This document shows, piece after piece, positions 11,378 through 23,521 of a stretch of DNA of 64,000 nt. The DNA is taken from assembly GCA_017607445.1 (NCBI GenBank), contig JAEVHH010000006.1, positions 558,001-622,000 of the forward strand. Direction: 5' to 3'. The stretch is from Histoplasma ohiense (lineage: Eukaryota; Ascomycota; Eurotiomycetes; Onygenales; Ajellomycetaceae). Each line of letters starts with the position of its first letter. The first letter of the stretch is position 1. The notes beneath the pieces are model-generated. The model saw only the letters and a program-made list of their open reading frames with translations. It was not told where the DNA came from and ran no database searches. The position numbers and the translations under genes are program-made.

Positions 11378-14300
11378 TCAGTTTCTGAGTGATCTACTGT
11401 TGATAACTTTCATTCAATTTTTAGTAATTGATATATACAAACTCAGAGTGTGCTGATGAATTGACTGTCTCAATCTGATACAATGAATGAAGACAGATCA
11501 TATATACAATAGAACAGACTTCTGACAAAGACATCTGCAACTACTTCAACATTCATCTTATCACAGAGCTGTAGTATTACACTCTTGCTGAGTCAGTTGA
11601 CAATGACTAGAATATTTGTAGAACCTTCACTTTCAGACAAGAAAACTGCAAAATCAATAGCTATATCACATCAAATTTGATCAGAGACAGATAGAAGCTT
11701 CAGCATCTCTTTTCAGTGTTTATATCATGCTGTCACTGAGCCACAGCAATCACAGTTGCATACAAACTGATGTATGTCTTTCAATATATCTGATCAGTAG
11801 AATTCTTGAATGACAATGTTGTACATAATTTTGCATTCTGAGTGCTCAATCATCAGTGAGTTATGAATTTCTTGTATGATTTATGTTTATAGAGATTCTG
11901 AATTGAGAACTCATCATCTATCTTGAAAGTGTAAACAGTTGTTATCATTGATTGAATATGCTGAGATATTCATTCTTGAATATACATCTGTGAGGAATTG
12001 AGGTGCTTTACTTTGTACAGCTTTGATAACTTATTGTCAGAATTCATCTACTTCTGCTGCTAGTTTTCATTGTTCTTCAAGTGAGAGTTCTTGAGCTCAG
12101 AACTGATTGATATATATGTGGGGTTCATCTGATTGTGTAGAACTTTTTATAATTGTGAGATTGATTAACTGATACTCTCAGTGTTTTCATCTATCATTCA
12201 AATCATCAGATGATATATCTTGTTCTCAGCAGAACAGAGCATCTGCAAGAATGTTCTCTACTTCAGATCAATAATGAATTGTGAATGAAAAACAGCTAAG
12301 AAACAATAATCAACACATATATCTTTCAGTGAGCTTACAAGTGATTGTGAAGTACTCTAAATTCTCACAATCAATAACAATTTCAAATTTCTCAATACTC
12401 ATAAGTTTGAACTCTCATTCTTCAAAATATTGTATGATCACTAGAAGCTTCTTGTCATAGATCTCATAGTTGCATTCAGCAGATGACATTTTTTTTGAAA
12501 TAAAGATATAAGATTATAGAATATCTTTATTATTATATTGTATTAGTATCTCATCTACTACATAATCTGAGATGTCTGTTTCAAGAATCATATGCTTATC
12601 TGAATCAAATGATTGCAGTATCAAGATATTTGTGAATATACACTTCAACTTTTTGAATACTGCATCCACTTCATCAGTCTATTGAAATACAGTGTCTTTT
12701 CAGATCAGATTCATCAGTGGTTGTATAATATCAGAGAAATCTTTGATGAATCTTCAATAGAAGTTGATGAATTCTAGAAAGCTTCTAGTCTCTTTTATTA
12801 AGACTGATATCTCTCAGTTGAGAATTACTTTCATCTTCTTAGAATCTATATGTACATCTTTTTCAGCTTCAATAATGAATTCTAGATAGATTGTAGACTT
12901 GATCTCAAAGTTGCATTTATCAATATTCACTTACAGTTCAGCTTTTTGTAGACAGTCAAGCATTTGTCATACATGCTTGCAGTGCTCAGTAAGCAATTCA
13001 TTGATGAAGATCAGAATATCATTCATGTATACTGAGGCAATCTCATCAAGCAGATTTTATAGAGCTCAGTTAATATATTTCTGAAACATGCTCAGAGCAT
13101 TCACTAATTCAAAAAAAGTCACTGTTCATTTGTATAATTTATAACACATATGAAAAGCAGTTAGTCATTTATCATCTTCATTAATCCTTATCTTATAGAA
13201 GGCTGCAGAGATGTCAAACTTTGTAAATCATTTTGCTTTTTCTATTTATTCAAATATTTTATTGATGAGTGAAAGAGAGTATCAGTTCTTCTGCATAATC
13301 TTGTTGAGTTCTCAGTAGTCAACACAGAATTGTAAATCTTTTTTTGATTTCTTTGTAAACAGTACAGATACTGCAGTGGATGAGTTGCTAATATAAATAA
13401 AGTCTTTGTTCAGTAGTCTGTTGAGTGTTTTTTGTAGAACAAGAAGCTAATCATATAACATACTGTAGAGAGAATCTCAGAGTGATTGTGAGTTCTTACT
13501 GTTTTTCTTAATGAGTTTGATTGTATAATCTATACTGAGTTTTCAGTGAAAAGAAAGCTTTTCAGCTTCTTTCTCATCAAACATATCTGTGAAGTCTTTA
13601 TACAATTCAGATAGTTTCTTGCATGATTTCTTGAAGTCTTTGAGTTCTAGCTTTTCTAACATTTTTTTGATATTCATTATACTAGCAGTGAACACTTGAA
13701 CATTCTTCTTCTCATGTGTTTGATAGATTAGTAGTTTGTATACTTTCACTGATATCTGAGTGAGATCAGCAGTTCTATCAACATTCTTCTTATAAACACA
13801 GTCATCTTCTGAGAAAATAAGGCAGTGATTGTGTATGTTTAACAAGGTTTCAAATTCTGTGAGCTATAATAGACTGAGTATTAGATCATACTCAAGGCTT
13901 TGTATTTCATATGCATATATATTCTTTTTCTCATGTTCTTCTACATTGATATTAAATCTTATCATGTTGTAGAAGGTGGATCCTCTGAGGCTGTCAAATT
14001 CACTGAGTTTATATAGTTTAAAAAAGAGAATATACTGAAGCTTATGCTTCTTGATCAGCTGAGTGTCTATAAGAGCATAGTGAAGAAAACCACTGTCTAT
14101 TATTGCTTGTATATTAACTAGACTATTTACAATGACAGAAACTATAATTGTATCTGTTTGCATTTTCTGCTTGAATCTTCAGCTAGCTTTCTGCTTCTTG
14201 AGCTCTTATTTACATTTTAGAGTGAGAGCTCTTCTTTTCTCTGTTCTTACTTATTCACAGACAACACAGTGTTCATGTATGTGAGGGGTTTACTTGAAGC

Positions 14301-14880
14301 AATCACATTTGAACATTGATTTATGATATGCTCTGATTTATCACAGTATATGCAGACTTCTTTGATAATTTGATCAGCAGCATTCTTTTCTGAGACATTA
14401 GAGATTCTCAGACAGCTTGCATTCATATATGAAACTCAATTCATTGATTCTGATTCAGAGATGGAGGGTGCTGTAGAGTGATTTGAAATGTATGTGTTTA
14501 TTCAGCAGAATCCTCTGCAATTCTGAAGTGTGCAGAACTGAGACAGATTGTTGTTCAACAGACAAAGATCAGCACAGAATTCACTGTATGTTGAGAGCTT
14601 CAGACACTCTATACTTCAGTTATGCAACTGAAAGTTCAAATTCTAAAACAATATATTAATTTTGATGATATCATTTCAGTCTTATTCATCTGCTTCTAGA
14701 AGTTTGTAATCAAATTTAGAAAGATAAATTATCAACACAATGTTCATCTGATGAGTCTGATTAAGCCAGTCTAACACCTTGGCTTGAAGTGTAGAATTGA
14801 GAAAGAGAGAGTCAAGTTGTTGAAAGACTAACTCTGATGTATGCTGATTGTTCTGACAATGACTCATTCAGAATTGAAAT
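11378..14880 (-). pseudogene. Gyp1-C gag-pol remnant
   Basis: On the minus strand: a gag fragment (14682-14867, FQQLDSLFLNSTLQ), an aspartic protease region (13864-14163, with AIIDSGFLHY holding the DSG site), a connecting segment (13543-13845), the RT region to about 12700, where the catalytic YxDD reads YMND (GAT to AAT) at about 13020-13035, RNase H (about 12400-12660) and the start of integrase. Numerous TGA stops. Inactive. Confidence 0.7.
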
Positions 14881-14892
14881 TTCACTAACATG
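11378..14892 (-). mobile_element. Gyp1-C, internal part of a Ty3/gypsy element
   Basis: Minus-strand gag to integrase, collinear with Gyp1-A 18740-22250. It is cut on the left by LINE-B and on the right by hAT-A, so no LTR of this copy is in the window. Confidence 0.8.
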
Positions 14893-17422
14893 TAGACTGA
14901 TCAGTGGGACCATGAATTTCATGTTTGATTTGATTTGATTTAGTCCCAGTCCATTTCTTGGCGTGATTTCCAGTGGGACCAGAATCAGAATGAGAGTGTA
15001 AAGGGACCAAAATTTTCAGAAATGAAGTGTAAAAGAATTAGATTTAGATCTAACATGACTATTATAAGATCAACAAAATTTATTATTTCATGCAAAGTGA
15101 CTGACTATATATGAAAAATAAAAACATGATCTGAAACTGATTATGATTTTAACTCAAGTTTGATTCTGTTCTGATGATTATGTAATACATGACAATTGAT
15201 AACAATTATTGGTAACACTCACAATACATGACAATTGGTAATGATTATTGGTAACACTCACAAGCTCATTAATACTATATACAATCACACTCAATTTTTT
15301 CCTCCACTATATCATTGAAAGAGAATTCTGTCACAATAGAATTCTTATCAACAATTTCTTTTTCTTTTCCATGCTTAATCATCATCAATTTCTTTACAGT
15401 TTCTTCTTACAATTGACTATGATGATAGTGACAAATATCTCAACTTGAGTTAAACTTTCTCTTCATATCAACTTCTGTCAATGGAATTGTCAGAATATTG
15501 TGTGTCATCATTGTCATTGTGGAATACTGACTGCTGATCATCCTCCACAGATCTAAAATAGATTTTCCTTTGATATTAACAGAATCATTATATAGATAGT
15601 GATCAAATTCAGTGTTGTAAGAATTTTGTTTACTCAGATTTTCAGCAGCAATCAACAAGTACAAATCCTTAATCAATAAATATTAGTAACAGATTAATAT
15701 CAATATCTCAGTGAGTATTATAAAAAACAAAGTTACTAATCAAAGAATCATACTCTATTGACTTTTCAATTTGTGTATTATTCTGTTCATATTGTCAATA
15801 ATTGTTGTTGTAGTATGTCTGAGCTATATCAATATAGATTTGTTGTTCTTCCGCTGTCCAATCCCTGGGAGTTTATGCATTGATTCAATGAGAGAGATCA
15901 AATACAGCAGCAACAGCATAGTAATCAACAAATGATTGATTGATTCTTGCATAATACTCTACAAGTTTGTCTCAAGCTCTTTCAATTGCTTGTAGAAATA
16001 ACTCTATTTCAGAATTGCTCTTCTCATATATGAGTCATCTGAGTTTTCAAATGAGTAAATAAACTGTTGTATGCTCATCAAGAAGCTTGCATCATTGATG
16101 TTACTGTAATAGACACAGTCTTTGTTGTTTTATAAAAGATAAACAATAGTTCAACAACATATTTTAACTGTGCTCACTCTGTATCAGAAAGTTTCAGAGC
16201 ATGAATCTTCTCTTGTTCAGAATTCTGAACTCAATGATTCACAGTATCTTTTAGTCAAAGTGTTCAAACTGTCATCTTATAGATAGAACTTCATTATGTT
16301 CAAACATTTTGTATCATATTAAGAGAAGGAACTGAGCTGTGTGTGGCTTGAATATTGTGGAATTGTTGTTGTTGTTTGGGAGAAGTACTGATTTCATTGA
16401 CAATGTGATGAATCTAAAAAAGATAATGAGATAGTTAGCAAATTGATCAATTTTCACTAAAGCATTATCAAATATCATTACCTTGTAAAGAGTTGATGAG
16501 AATGTGATGTGAGTAACAATTTCAACATCATTCTCATCAAAACAACTGATCAGTTCTGTGTTTTCAGATTCAATATTCAGATCTTTAATCAATGCTTGAA
16601 CAACAAGCTGAATAATATATGCAATACAGAGAATATATCCACATTTATCATTTCATCTATATAATATCAGTTTTTGTTTCAGACTCTGTATTATAATCAA
16701 GTTGTTTGCTGCATTGTCTGTTGTGATTGCAAGAAGATCTGACAAAATATCTCAGTAATCATTTTTAATGATTGTCATGAGAACATCAGTCATATATTCA
16801 TCTGTATGACTGCTTTTCAATTGTTCAAAGTCAATCAATTTCTCTTTATAATTTCAATCCTCATCAATAAAATAACAAACTGCACTCAAAAAGAATAGAT
16901 TGTTGATGCTTGTTCATGCATTCACTGTCAGTGATATCTTCTGTTGTTTCTTCAACAGAAGTCCAAGTTGTCACATATCATTGTTGTAATGTGTATTCAG
17001 AGAAGAGCAGAGACTGAATTGATGAGGAATTTGAATATATGAATTAAGTATTTGAAGTAAAGTTCAAAATTCTGAGTTTTCAACAGCATGCAGTGGAAGA
17101 TTCAAGAATATACATAGATATAGAAGTTGTTCTCAAAAGTTGTCTGATGAAAGAGTTGAAATTGAAAGATCAGCATCAATTTATTGTTGTTTTCACATGT
17201 TTTTCTGCAAAATAGTACATAAGCATTATCAAATATTGTTACCATTAATGAGAGTAGATGATATAAGTACCAGTTCATGAAGAATATTCTGATGTTTTTC
17301 TCTAAGCTGTAGACAATCAGCAGATTTCAAATGTTGTATGATTTCTTCTGATTCATGTTCACTTCAGAATGAATGTTTTTGTATGAAGTTGTAATGATTA
17401 CAGCAGAGAAATGGCTCTTCAG
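14893..17422 (-). mobile_element. hAT-A DNA transposon, segment 1 (left end to Gyp1-A insertion)
   Basis: The left terminal inverted repeat starts TAGACTGATCAGTGGG at 14893 (TAGGCTGGCC in the less mutated copies). The segment ends at the Gyp1-A insertion. It joins to 23527-26664 and 60517-60741, giving 5,893 bp in total, the same as hAT-C (5,890). The flanking 8 bp on the left, CTAACATG, do not match the right flank, GCAAAATC. Confidence 0.8.
15440..17422 (-). pseudogene. hAT-A transposase remnant
   Basis: Minus-strand transposase of the hAT superfamily. The C-terminal dimerisation region (15440-15676) shows ILDLWRMISSQYS...HNILTIPLT...KRKFNSS, the usual W..., P...A..IL.IP..., ER.FS pattern. 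The catalytic core is fragmented (16314-16592 and about 16640-17180). The BED-type zinc finger at the N-terminus (about 17270-17420) is split by Gyp1-A. It would cut and paste the element. Inactivated by stops and by the insertion. Confidence 0.75.
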
Positions 17423-17956
17423 TGTAACGGGCGTACTTCAATTAACGATTTGATACTATCCTAATTACAGATTACAAATTGATTAAGAAAAGAAAGAGAA
17501 AAGAAATCAGAAGAAAAGATCATATGAAGAGGGTTCTTATAGAGGAAAGTTCAGAGCAGAAGAATATCAGAAGCTGCTTCACAGTGAAGCATGAAGCAGA
17601 AGAACATTAAGAGATACATGTAAGAATCATTAGAAACTACACAAATGCAGAGTATGAGATGGAGGAATCATTGAGAGCTACACAGAAGAATCATTAGAAA
17701 CTACATAAGCACAGAACACAGAGTGAGAGAATATTAGAAGCTATACAGAAGAATCATTAGAGACTATACAAATGTGAAGCATGAAGTGGAAGAATATTAA
17801 GAGCTACACAGAAGAATCATTAGAAACTACACAAGTGCAGAGTATAGAGTGAAAGAACATTGAGAGTTATGTAAGATCACAATGGTCAGAAATGAGTGAG
17901 TGCAGAAGAGGAGTTGATTGCATAAATTAATTACTAACAGATGCTAATCCATCACA
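17423..17956 (-). repeat. Gyp1-A 3' LTR (534 bp)
   Basis: TGTAACGG...CATCACA on the plus strand. It contains about four 63-bp tandem units between about 17590 and 17870 and keeps CpGs at the outer terminus (GGGCGTACTTC and TTAACGA). Confidence 0.9.
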
Positions 17957-20900
17957 TTATCCCTCTCTACTGAAATGAGTGAGAACTTGTAGGTGTTGAG
18001 AGTGGTGGTGTCCTCCAAGATGAATGCAGATTCCCAGATTGGACAATCATATTCTATTCATTTGATGAGATATTCACAGCAGCAGCAGTTGGTTCTATTG
18101 TCAAGAATTGTTTTGATTTCCCACTCAAGTTCATTGTCTTCTTCTATGATAGCAGGTGGCTGTCAATCAGAGGTTCTCTGTGAGGGGAATGGATCCTCAG
18201 CCACAGATCAAAGCAGGTTTGTATGAAAGATGTTATGAATGTCAGATGAGGTGTTGAGTTGATAATTGTGTATGTCTAGCACTTTCTTCATCATATATTT
18301 GATGTGGTGATAATCTAGTATATACAAAAGATGGTCCATTCTTATGTTCTTGAGATTCAGTCAGATTTTGTTTTCTATATAGTATCAGATCACAGAACTT
18401 CTTCTGATGTTCATTTGATTCTTATAATCTTACTGAGTGCTGATCATTGAAGCTTCTGCTTATTTATAGACTTTCTTCAACTTGCTCACAATGTTCTCTG
18501 CTGTCTGTATGAGACTGTGGGCATATGTGGTTTCTTGAGAAGTCTCAGAGAAGTTCAGAACCTCTAAGTTGTATCTGTGTAGAAGAAAGAATGAGCTTAC
18601 ATCTGTTGTGATGAAATCTTGACTGTTAATCACAATCTCAGTGTGTGACAGCAGATTGCTCCAGTTGTCTTGTATATAATTGCAGAACTTACAGAGGATG
18701 TTCTTTATCATTTGTATCATTCTCTCAGTAGCTTCATCAGTCTCTGAATGATATGCTGTTGATAACTTTCATTCAATTCTTAATAATTGGCATATATGAG
18801 CTCAGAGTGCACTGATGAATTGACTGTCTCTATCTGACACAATGAATGAAGACAGACTGTGCATACAATAGAACAGACTTCTGACAAAGACATCTGCAAC
18901 TACTTTGATATCCATCTTGTCACAGAGCTGTAGTATTACACTCTTGCTGAGTCAGTCAACAATGACTAGAATGTTCATAGAATCTCCACTTTCAGATAAA
19001 AAAACTGCAAAATTGATAGCTATATCACATCAAGTTCAGTCAGAGACAGATAGAGACTTCAGCATCTCTTTTCAGCATTCACATCATGTCATCACTGAGC
19101 TGCAGCAATCACAGTTGCATACAAACTGGTATATATCTTTTGACATATCTGATCAGTAGAATTCTTGAGTGACAATGTTGTACATGATTTTGCATTCTGA
19201 GTGTTCAGTCATTGATGAGTCATGAATTTCTTACATAATTCATGTTCATAGAAGTTCTGAATCAGAGACTCATTGTCTATCTCAAAAGTGTAAACAGTTG
19301 TCATTGTCAATCAAATATGCTGAGATATCTGTTCTTGAGTATACATCTGTGGGGAATTGAGGTGCTTTACTTTGTACAGCTTCAGTGACTTGCTGTCAGA
19401 ATTCATCTGCTTCTGTCACTAGTCTTCATTGTTCTTCAAGTGAGGGTTCTTGAGCTCAGAACTGATTGATATGTATATGAGATTCATCTGATTGTGTAGA
19501 ACTTTCTATAATTGCAGGGTCAATTAATCAATGCTCTCAGTGTTTTCATCTGTCATTCAAGTCATCAGATGGCATATCTTGTTCTCAGCAGAACAGAACA
19601 TTCACAAGAATGTTCTCTACTTCAGATTGATAACAAATTGTGAACAAAAAACAGCTAAGAAACAATGATCAACATATATATCTTTCAGTGAGTTTACAAA
19701 TGATTGTGAAGTACTCTAAGTTCTTATGATCAGTAACAATCTCAAACTTTTCAACACTCATAAGTTCAGACTCTCATTCTTCAAGACATTATATAATCAC
19801 TAGAAGCTCCTTGTTGTAGATCTTGTAATTGCATTCAGCAGGTGACATTTTTTTTGAGATGAAGGCACAGAATTGTAGAACATCTTTGTTATTATATTGC
19901 ATCAGTGCCTCATCTACTACATAATCTGAGGTGTCCATTTCAAGAATTGTATACTTATTCAGATTGAATGATTGCAGCATCAGAGTGCTTGTGAACATAC
20001 ACTTCAGCTTTTTGAATGCTGCATCCACTTCATCAGTTCATTGAAATACAGCATCTTTCTGTGTCAGATTCATCAGTGATTGTACAATGTCAGAGAAGTC
20101 TTTGATGAATCTTCAGTAGAAGTTGATGAATTCTAGAAAGCTTCTAGTCTCTTTTATCAAGACTGATGCCTCTCAGTTGAGGATTGCTTCCATCTTCTTA
20201 GAATTTATGTGTACATCTTTTTCAGCTTTGATGATGAATTCTAGATAGATTGTAGACTTGGTCTTGAAGTTGCATTTGTCAATGTTCACTTGTAGTTCAG
20301 TTTTTTGTAGATGATCAAGCACTTGTTGTATGTGCTTGCAGTGCTCAGTGAACAGTTCATTGATGAAGATCAGAATATCATCCATGTACACTGAGGCAAT
20401 CTCATTGAGCAGATCTTATAGAGCTCAGTTAATGTATTTCTGAAATGTGCTTGAGGTGTTTGCTAATTCAAAGAGGGTCACTGTTCATTCATATAATCTG
20501 TAACATGTACAAAAAGCAGTTAGCCATTCATCATCTTCATTAATCTTTATCTTATAGAAGACTGCAGAGATGTCAAACTTTGTAAATCATTTTGCTTTTT
20601 CTATTCATTTGAATGTTTCATTGATGAGTGAGAGAGAGTATTGATCCTTCCATGTAATCTTGTTGAGTTCTTGATAGTCAATGCAGAATCATAAGTCTTC
20701 TTCTGATTTCTTTGCAAACAGTACAGATGCTGTGATGGATGAGTTGCTAATATGAATGAAGCCTTTGTTCAGTAATCTGTTGAGTGTTTTTCATAGAACA
20801 AAAAGCTCATCATGTGATATGCTGTAGAGAGAATCTCAGAGTGATTGCAGATTCTTACTGTCTTTCTTGATGAGCTCAATCATATGATCTATACTGAGTC

Positions 20901-22589
20901 TTTGATGAGAGGGAAGCTTTTCAGCTTCTTTCTCATTGAACACATCTGCAAAGTCTTTGTACAATTCAGATAGTTTCTTGTGTGGTTTCTTGAAGTCTTT
21001 GAGTTCTAACTTTTCTAACACTTTTTTGATATCTGCTATACTAGCAGTGAACACTTGGACATTCTTCTTCTCATGCATTTGATGAGTTAGTAGTTTGTAC
21101 ACTTTCACTGATATCTGAGTGAGATCAGTGGTTCTATTGACATCTTTCTCATAAACACAGTTGCCTTCTGGAAAAATAAGACAGCAGTTGCATGCATTCA
21201 ACAAGGTTTCAAATTCTGTGAGTTATGATAGACTGAGCATTAGATCATACTCAAGGTCTTGTATTTTATATATATATACATTCTTTTTCTTGTGTTCTTC
21301 TACATCAATGTTAAATCTTACCATGTTGTAGGAGGCTGATTCTCTGAGGCCATCAAATCCACTGAGCTTACACAGCTTGAAAAAGAGGATATGCTGAAGC
21401 TTATGCTTCTTGATCAGCTGGGTGTCTATAAGAGTGTAATGAAGAAAATCACTGTCTATCATTGCTTGTACATTGACTAGGCTATTTACAATGACAGAGA
21501 TCATGATTGTGTTCACTTGCATCTTCTGCTTGAATCTCCAGCTAGCTTTCTGCTCCTTGAGCTCTCATTCATATTTTAGAGTGAGAGCTCATCTTTTCCC
21601 TGTTCTTGCCTATCCACAGACAACACAGTGTTTACACATGTGAGGGGTTTACTCAAAATGATCACATTTGAACATTGATTCATGAAGTGCTCTGATTTGT
21701 TGCAGTATATGCAGACTTCTCTGACAATTCAATCAGCAGTGTTCTTCTCTGAGATGTTGGAGACTCTCAGGCAACTTGCATTTACATGTGGGACTCAGTT
21801 CATTGATTCTGATTCAAAGATGAAGGATGCTGCAGAGCAGTTTGAGATGTACATATTTGTTCAACAGAATTCTCTGCAATTTTGAAGTGCATGAAACTGA
21901 GACAGATTGTTGTTCAACAGACAAAGATCAGCACAGAATTTGCTGTATATTGAGAGCTTTGAACACTCTACACTTCAATTATGCAACTGAAAGTTCAAAT
22001 TCTTGAACAGTATGTTGATTTTGACAGCATCATTTCAGTCTTGTTCATCTGCTTCTAGAAGTTTGTGATTGAATTCAGAAAGATAAGTTGTCAACACAAC
22101 ATTCATCTGACAAGTCTGATTAAGCCAGTCTAACATCTTGACTTGAAGTGTAGAATTGAGAAAGAGAGAGTTGAGTTGTCAGAAGACTAGCTCTGACATA
22201 CACTGATGATTCTGACAATGACTCATTCAGAATTGAAATTTTGCTAATGCATTGCCATTCAATCTGCTATGAATATACCACAGTTGGTTGGATAGCAAGT
22301 CTATTGCTCATCCATCAATGTTCAATTTGATGTTCACTTTTGACTTTCACACAAGATAGAGCACTAGATCTTTCTTGTATTTATCAAGAATTGAAAGCTT
22401 CTCTCTTGAGAGCTTTTTGTAAGATGTGGATGTAGAAGAAACAGTGAATGTGAAAGTGTTTATTTCAGCAAGTTATTGTTGCAATTCAGTCATCTGTAGC
22501 ATCTGTTGCTGAAGAATGCTTCATAGATCTAAGTTGTTGTCTGCTGTGTTTGGATGCAGTGAATGTTTGTAGAATTATTCATAGTTCAT
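17957..22589 (-). pseudogene. Gyp1-A gag-pol remnant
   Basis: Minus-strand order: gag ATG at 22589; CCHC zinc knuckle CIYCNKSEHFMNQC at about 21670-21711; protease near 21440-21470 with AMIDSD where DSG is expected (G to A); RT with MYMDDILIF at 20365-20391; RNase H region 19789-20028 (ILEMDTSDYVVD, YNKELLVII); integrase to about 18250; chromodomain at about 17975-18170. It would supply particle, protease, RT and integrase. Broken by multiple TGA stops. Confidence 0.8.
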
Positions 22590-22734
22590 TTTGATATCTA
22601 AAAACATATAATAATAATAAAAGAAAAGGAATACTTATAGACATTTGATTCTCTCACAGACACTATTTGCAGTGTTGTGATGCTAAACTTGATCAAGCTT
22701 CTTCATGAATGCTATTTGCAGTGTTACAGTTCAT

Positions 22735-22970
22735 AGACACTCAGGCTTTGTAGAACACAGTCAATTGTGTTTCAGACACTTAGACACAACAGTCTATATA
22801 ACTAACAATAGAGACACTCAGACCCATGAGGGATCTCTTGTAATGACTAGACACTCAGGCCTGTAAACAACGCACTCGGGTGTAAGAACTGGTAATGAGA
22901 CACTCGGGCTTTAAATGATGCACTCAGGCGTAAGAACTAATAACAAGGCACTCAGGTCTTAAATGATGCA
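22735..22970 (-). repeat. Gyp1-A leader array with CACTCGGG-type core
   Basis: About eight ACACTCRGG-like motifs spaced 20-45 bp apart between the LTR and gag. Unmutated units (GCACTCGGG, ACACTCGGG) survive here and show the ancestral form of the CACTCAGA units in D and B. Confidence 0.55.
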
Positions 22971-22987
22971 GAAGAATCAATTTGTAA

Positions 22988-23521
22988 TGTAATGAATGTA
23001 CTTTGATTAACAATTTGATACTATTCTAATTACAGATTATGAATTGATTAAGAAAAGAAAGAGAAAAGAAATCAGAAGAAAAGGTTGTATGAAGAGAGTT
23101 CTTATAGAGAAAAGTTCAGAGTGAAAGAATATCAGAAGCTGCTCCACAGTGGAGTGCAGAGCAGAAGAACATTAAGAGATATATATAAGAATTGTTAGAA
23201 ACTACATGAGTGTGGAGTGTGAGGCAGAGAAATCATTGAGAGCTATGCAGAAGAATTGTTAGAGACTACATGAGTGTGAAACACAGAGCAGAAGAACATT
23301 AGAAACTATATGAAAGAATTGTTAGAGACTATGCAAGTGTGGAGCACAGAGTGGAAGAACATTAAGAGCTATATGAAAGAATTGTTAGAAACTACACAAG
23401 CACAGAGCACAGAGCAGAAGAACATTGAGGGTTACACAAGATCACAACAGTCAGAAACAAGCAGATGCAGAAGAGAAGTTGATTGTATAAGTTAATTACT
23501 AACAGATGCTAACTCATCACA
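22988..23521 (-). repeat. Gyp1-A 5' LTR (534 bp)
   Basis: TGTAATGA...CATCACA. It includes the 63-bp tandem repeats; part of them forms an open 21-residue-period frame at 23310-23495. Same length as the 3' LTR. Confidence 0.9.

Larger units (their letters stand above)
17423..23521 (-). mobile_element. Gyp1-A, complete Ty3/gypsy chromovirus (6,099 bp)
   Basis: LTRs of equal length at 17423-17956 and 22988-23521 and a 5-bp TSD TTCAG (17418-17422 and 23522-23526). The empty site survives in hAT-B near 29188, where CTCTTCAGTGATCTTC is uninterrupted. It is the least mutated Gyp1 copy, retaining several CpGs in the leader. Minus-strand gag-pol lies between the LTRs. Confidence 0.9.

Noticed and set aside
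17590..17900. Regular repeats resembling a CRISPR array
   Set aside because: Tandem 63-bp units without unique spacers, inside LTRs of a eukaryotic element; also the 9-bp minisatellites have no spacers.
18905..19159. Plus-strand frames with shared words (QSTMTRMFIESPLSDKK) at 6305-6508 (minus), 18905-19159 and 44610-44810
   Set aside because: They are shadows on the strand opposite to the Gyp1 integrase; similarity only reflects repeat copies.
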